Positions 61,438 through 64,000 of a stretch of DNA of 64,000 nt are shown piece after piece. The translations under genes and the position numbers were made by a program. The stretch is from Polytrichum commune (Eukaryota; Streptophyta; Polytrichopsida; Polytrichales; Polytrichaceae). The notes beneath the pieces were generated by a model. It saw only the letters and a program-made list of their open reading frames with translations. It did not search any database and was not told the origin of the DNA. The stretch lies in assembly GCA_950295325.1 (NCBI GenBank), contig OX485809.1, positions 10,416,001 through 10,480,000 of the forward strand. Direction: 5' to 3'. Within the stretch, counting starts at the first letter, position 1, and each line of letters opens with the position of its first letter.

Positions 61438-63067
61438 ATTGCAATCCTAAATCCCCACTTGATTTGACAACAACTTTCTAGGAGTAGAGTTTCCTAATAT
61501 TCTCGCAGGGAGTAGCCTGCAGAGGCAATTCCAAGAGTGGACCAATTATGAGAACTATTCAAAAAAATTGCATGTTTGTAAACATCAAGGTCATACCCTT
61601 CTGATACAATACATGGAAGCAGCAAGAAGCTTCAGAAAGCTCTAATGGAAGTGATTCAATGGCAAGTCCCGGTACTGGTTTGCAGCTCATTCTATGCCTA
61701 ACACATGAATAACATACCACTAAGCTTCTAACAGCATTACAGGCCCAGAGACACTACCATTTGTCAATGCTCGATCACCACAAAGGTTCAAAATTTGTGC
61801 AGAGCATTGCGAAAAGTCACTCTTTACAATCAAATTTACTTGAATGCAACAGGTGCACGATTTTAACTCAATTCCGCAGAACCGAATTCCAAAGCGACGG
61901 ATCAACAAGCGACAAACCCAAGCCCTGGGACCCTAAAAATCTCCAATTACCTCAAACTCGACGGAATATGCAGGAAATGCAATTTGCAGTCGCAGCGACC
62001 TCCAAGAGCGACGTCAATCCTGGGTACTACAATCAGCACCCACGCGAGATCCGCCGCGCGCACAAACTAATCGGAATCTCAAAGGTTTCGCAACTTCCTG
62101 ACCTAAAATTTCAATGCCAGGGACATGCTACCACATGCCGCACATCGTTAAAACGCATTTTAAAAGCCAATGATAGCAACGGAAACCACATTCCATCTTC
62201 CACAAATTACATGCAAATCACATGCATCGACCACAAATTCTTCGTCCGAATCGCGTCGGGGTTGTCCACGGGGTAGAATCGTATCGCGTATCGTATATTA
62301 TACTCGTATTTAATACTATATTCGTATCGTATTGAGTATGGGTTTGGGTTGCGACTCCTTTCACCAAAATTATGTGGGTCCCACCCACATGGCCCGCCAC
62401 CATATTTAGTCAAAGGCTAAAACAATATTGCTAGCAATAAGTTAATTAAATGGAAGCCCCCATGGATGCAATCTCAACGGAATTGTTCATCCAATCTCAA
62501 CGGTAGATGTTTTTTTTTTTTTTTTTTTAAGGGGGGGGGGGGGGGGAGAGAGGCAATTATCGTATACCAGCATACCTATCATTCATCCAATATAAAAGTC
62601 CCAAAATGTAGTGCAGTTTCAATGTTAATTTCTTTTATTTATTTGACAATGGATTTGGTTCTAAAGATCCCAAATCATTGTAATTTAGATCATTTAAGAT
62701 GAATCAACGCGGTGGTTGAGTGCTAGCAGGGACGGTGGAGATCTTACATCGCTCAAATCCGACGGTAGAGAATGCACAGGCGACGTGGCCTCACCAGAAG
62801 CCAGAAGTTGCTTTCATCGCCCATAGACTTCTTCTCAACAACAAACTTATAGGAGTCAAGATTTTTGTTGGTTCTCTCTCTCTCTCTTGTTCTCTTGTGT
62901 TGGGAAACCACACCAAGGAGGGAGAGGGATGAATACCCAATCACTTCTTAAAGTCTTGTAATCCACCACCCATTTTTAAATAGAAACTTGGTGACTATTT
63001 TACAATCCAACATTTTTCTAGAGTATGAGTTATGTAGAATACTTCAGTATGACTTACACATAATATT
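61438..63067. other. Upstream of PGP synthase; intergenic
   Basis: 61438-62300 probably contains the promoter of the minus-strand PGP synthase gene; a plus-strand frame (61761-62276) has no domain and no gene-like features. Further right are a cluster of CGTATCG/CGTATT words (62278-62335), a T-run followed by a G-run (62510-62546), and one end of the small MITE family of 54301 (GAGAGAGGCAATTATCG, 62544-62610). Confidence 0.45.
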
Positions 63068-63082
63068 TCAGAATAGTACTAG

Positions 63083-63432
63083 ATAGATAGAAACTCCGGT
63101 CCCTTTGAAGGGGCCAGCGTGAATAAAGTGTCCGTTCGTAATGTCAATGACCCGATGCCCACCGGACAAGGGGACATTGGGGCAATACTACTCTCCCCTT
63201 TCGAGGATGGGCACTATAGTGACACACTATACTAGTTCCTAGCTAGCCACTAGTGCCTTGAAGATACCGGACATGGTATCCCCCCAAAGGGCTTTGAGGT
63301 ACCCATACAACAAGGTCCAAGGAACTATGGTGGACTAAGGTGGTGAGCACCACGCCGGCATGGGGAACAAAACCCACAACCTCCTCATTGGGGGTCATGA
63401 GCCCTAACCACCAAGCCAAGGCCCGTGGTGCC
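63083..63432 (-). mobile_element. tRNA-derived SINE with perfect 15-bp target duplication
   Basis: Direct repeats TCAGAATAGTACTAG lie exactly on both sides (63068-63082 and 63433-63447). On the minus strand the head carries an A box (TTGGCTTGGTGGTTAGGGC) and a degenerate B box (GGGTTTTGTTCCC), then a body of about 280 bp, and ends in CTATCTATC as a short tail. No coding capacity. The perfect duplication marks it as one of the younger insertions in the window. Confidence 0.88.
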
Positions 63433-63447
63433 TCAGAATAGTACTAG

Positions 63448-64000
63448 GTTATAGTGGATACAATCATCACTAAGTTTTCCTGTCAAAAAGTGCCACACAT
63501 CAGCTACTGAATTTTGGGATTCACTAGTATCAAATTTTAATGTGCAATCCCTAATTTTCAGCTTTCAGCTTGTAAGATCCCTTGATTTTTGAAGTTCTTT
63601 GGACTTAGTCTCTAATGTAAATTGCTCTTTAAGACCACAAAAGTGCCCGTGATCATCCATCCATGCTAAGAACTCGCCTTTTGCACATTTGTTGTTAATT
63701 TGGCATCTCAATTGTGGTCTTTGAAGCTTATTCCAAGGTCAAGTCAATTCTTTTAGTAGTATGCTCTTTCTAGACTATTTCAGGACATTTGTGTTGGATG
63801 AATGATGAGAGGTACCCTTGTATGCAACAATTGGATGCATGACTTGCCGAAGCTTGTAGATGCTAGAGGATGTTAAATACCCCCCACAAACTTTTCGGGG
63901 GGGTGGGGGGACATTCTGTCAGGGGCAGCTACCCATCCATTTTTCTGCACCCGACCGAAAACTCCTGCCCACCCGCCTGACTTCGAAAAAACTATTGTAC
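63448..64000. other. Intergenic; small MITE fragment
   Basis: No gene recognised. The motif TTTGTGTTGGATGAATGATG at about 63787-63808 belongs to the repeat family of 54301. G-rich tract at 63896-63911. Confidence 0.45.

Noticed and set aside
61761-62276. 171-residue plus-strand frame upstream of PGP synthase
   Set aside because: No recognisable domain and it lies in the probable promoter region of the minus-strand gene.
1-64000. CRISPR array, prokaryotic operon or phage structure
   Set aside because: The repeats found are transposon ends, minisatellites and microsatellites; genes have introns and plant-specific families.

Overview
The window is nuclear DNA of a land plant: GT-AG introns, AT-rich intergenic sequence full of small DNA transposons, and gene families confined to or typical of plants (TIR-type resistance protein, DMP/DUF679, DUF3339, a plant-style clathrin light chain, a plastid/mitochondrial-type phosphatidylglycerophosphate synthase). 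The short first exon I infer for the TIR gene and the general style would fit a bryophyte, especially a moss, but nothing here fixes the species.

Five host genes can be supported. From left to right: the 5' end of a TIR-domain gene on the minus strand, running off the left edge (1-1030); a three-exon clathrin light chain on the minus strand with a 5'UTR intron (18348-21840); an intronless-coding DMP membrane protein on the plus strand with an intron in its 3'UTR (41459-42208 coding); a 71-residue DUF3339 protein on the plus strand (54845-55060); and a seven-exon phosphatidylglycerophosphate synthase on the minus strand (58341-61437). They share no pathway and are separated by 10-25 kb, so no operon-like or clustered logic is seen.

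The rest is largely transposon-derived. I could delimit many elements by terminal inverted repeats (TIRs) and target-site duplications (TSDs): two hAT elements with 8-bp TSDs, both carrying internal GC-rich minisatellites (9233-9812 and 50298-51101); a CACTA element carrying a tRNA-like SINE and a tandem array (25953-27176), nested in a member of a second family (25886-27642) that has two uninterrupted relatives at 47.7-48.5 kb; a pogo/Tigger element with transposase tail (37183-38324) plus an older relative (8372-9012); three TA-flanked mariner-like elements (28054, 45024, 49550); three Harbinger/Tourist-like elements (32030, 33570, 46805); a 9-bp-TSD Mutator-like element (48926-49463); a fold-back-like element made of eight palindromic units (39703-40109); a SINE with a perfect 15-bp TSD (63083-63432); a Ty3/gypsy pol fragment (12256-13996); and a possible Helentron-type endonuclease remnant (about 15006-15596).

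The most unusual structures are the palindrome-array element at 39.7 kb, the two minisatellite-bearing hAT elements, and the Tigger element that contains a piece of the hAT element found 28 kb away. All boundaries were read by eye; no alignment or database search was run.
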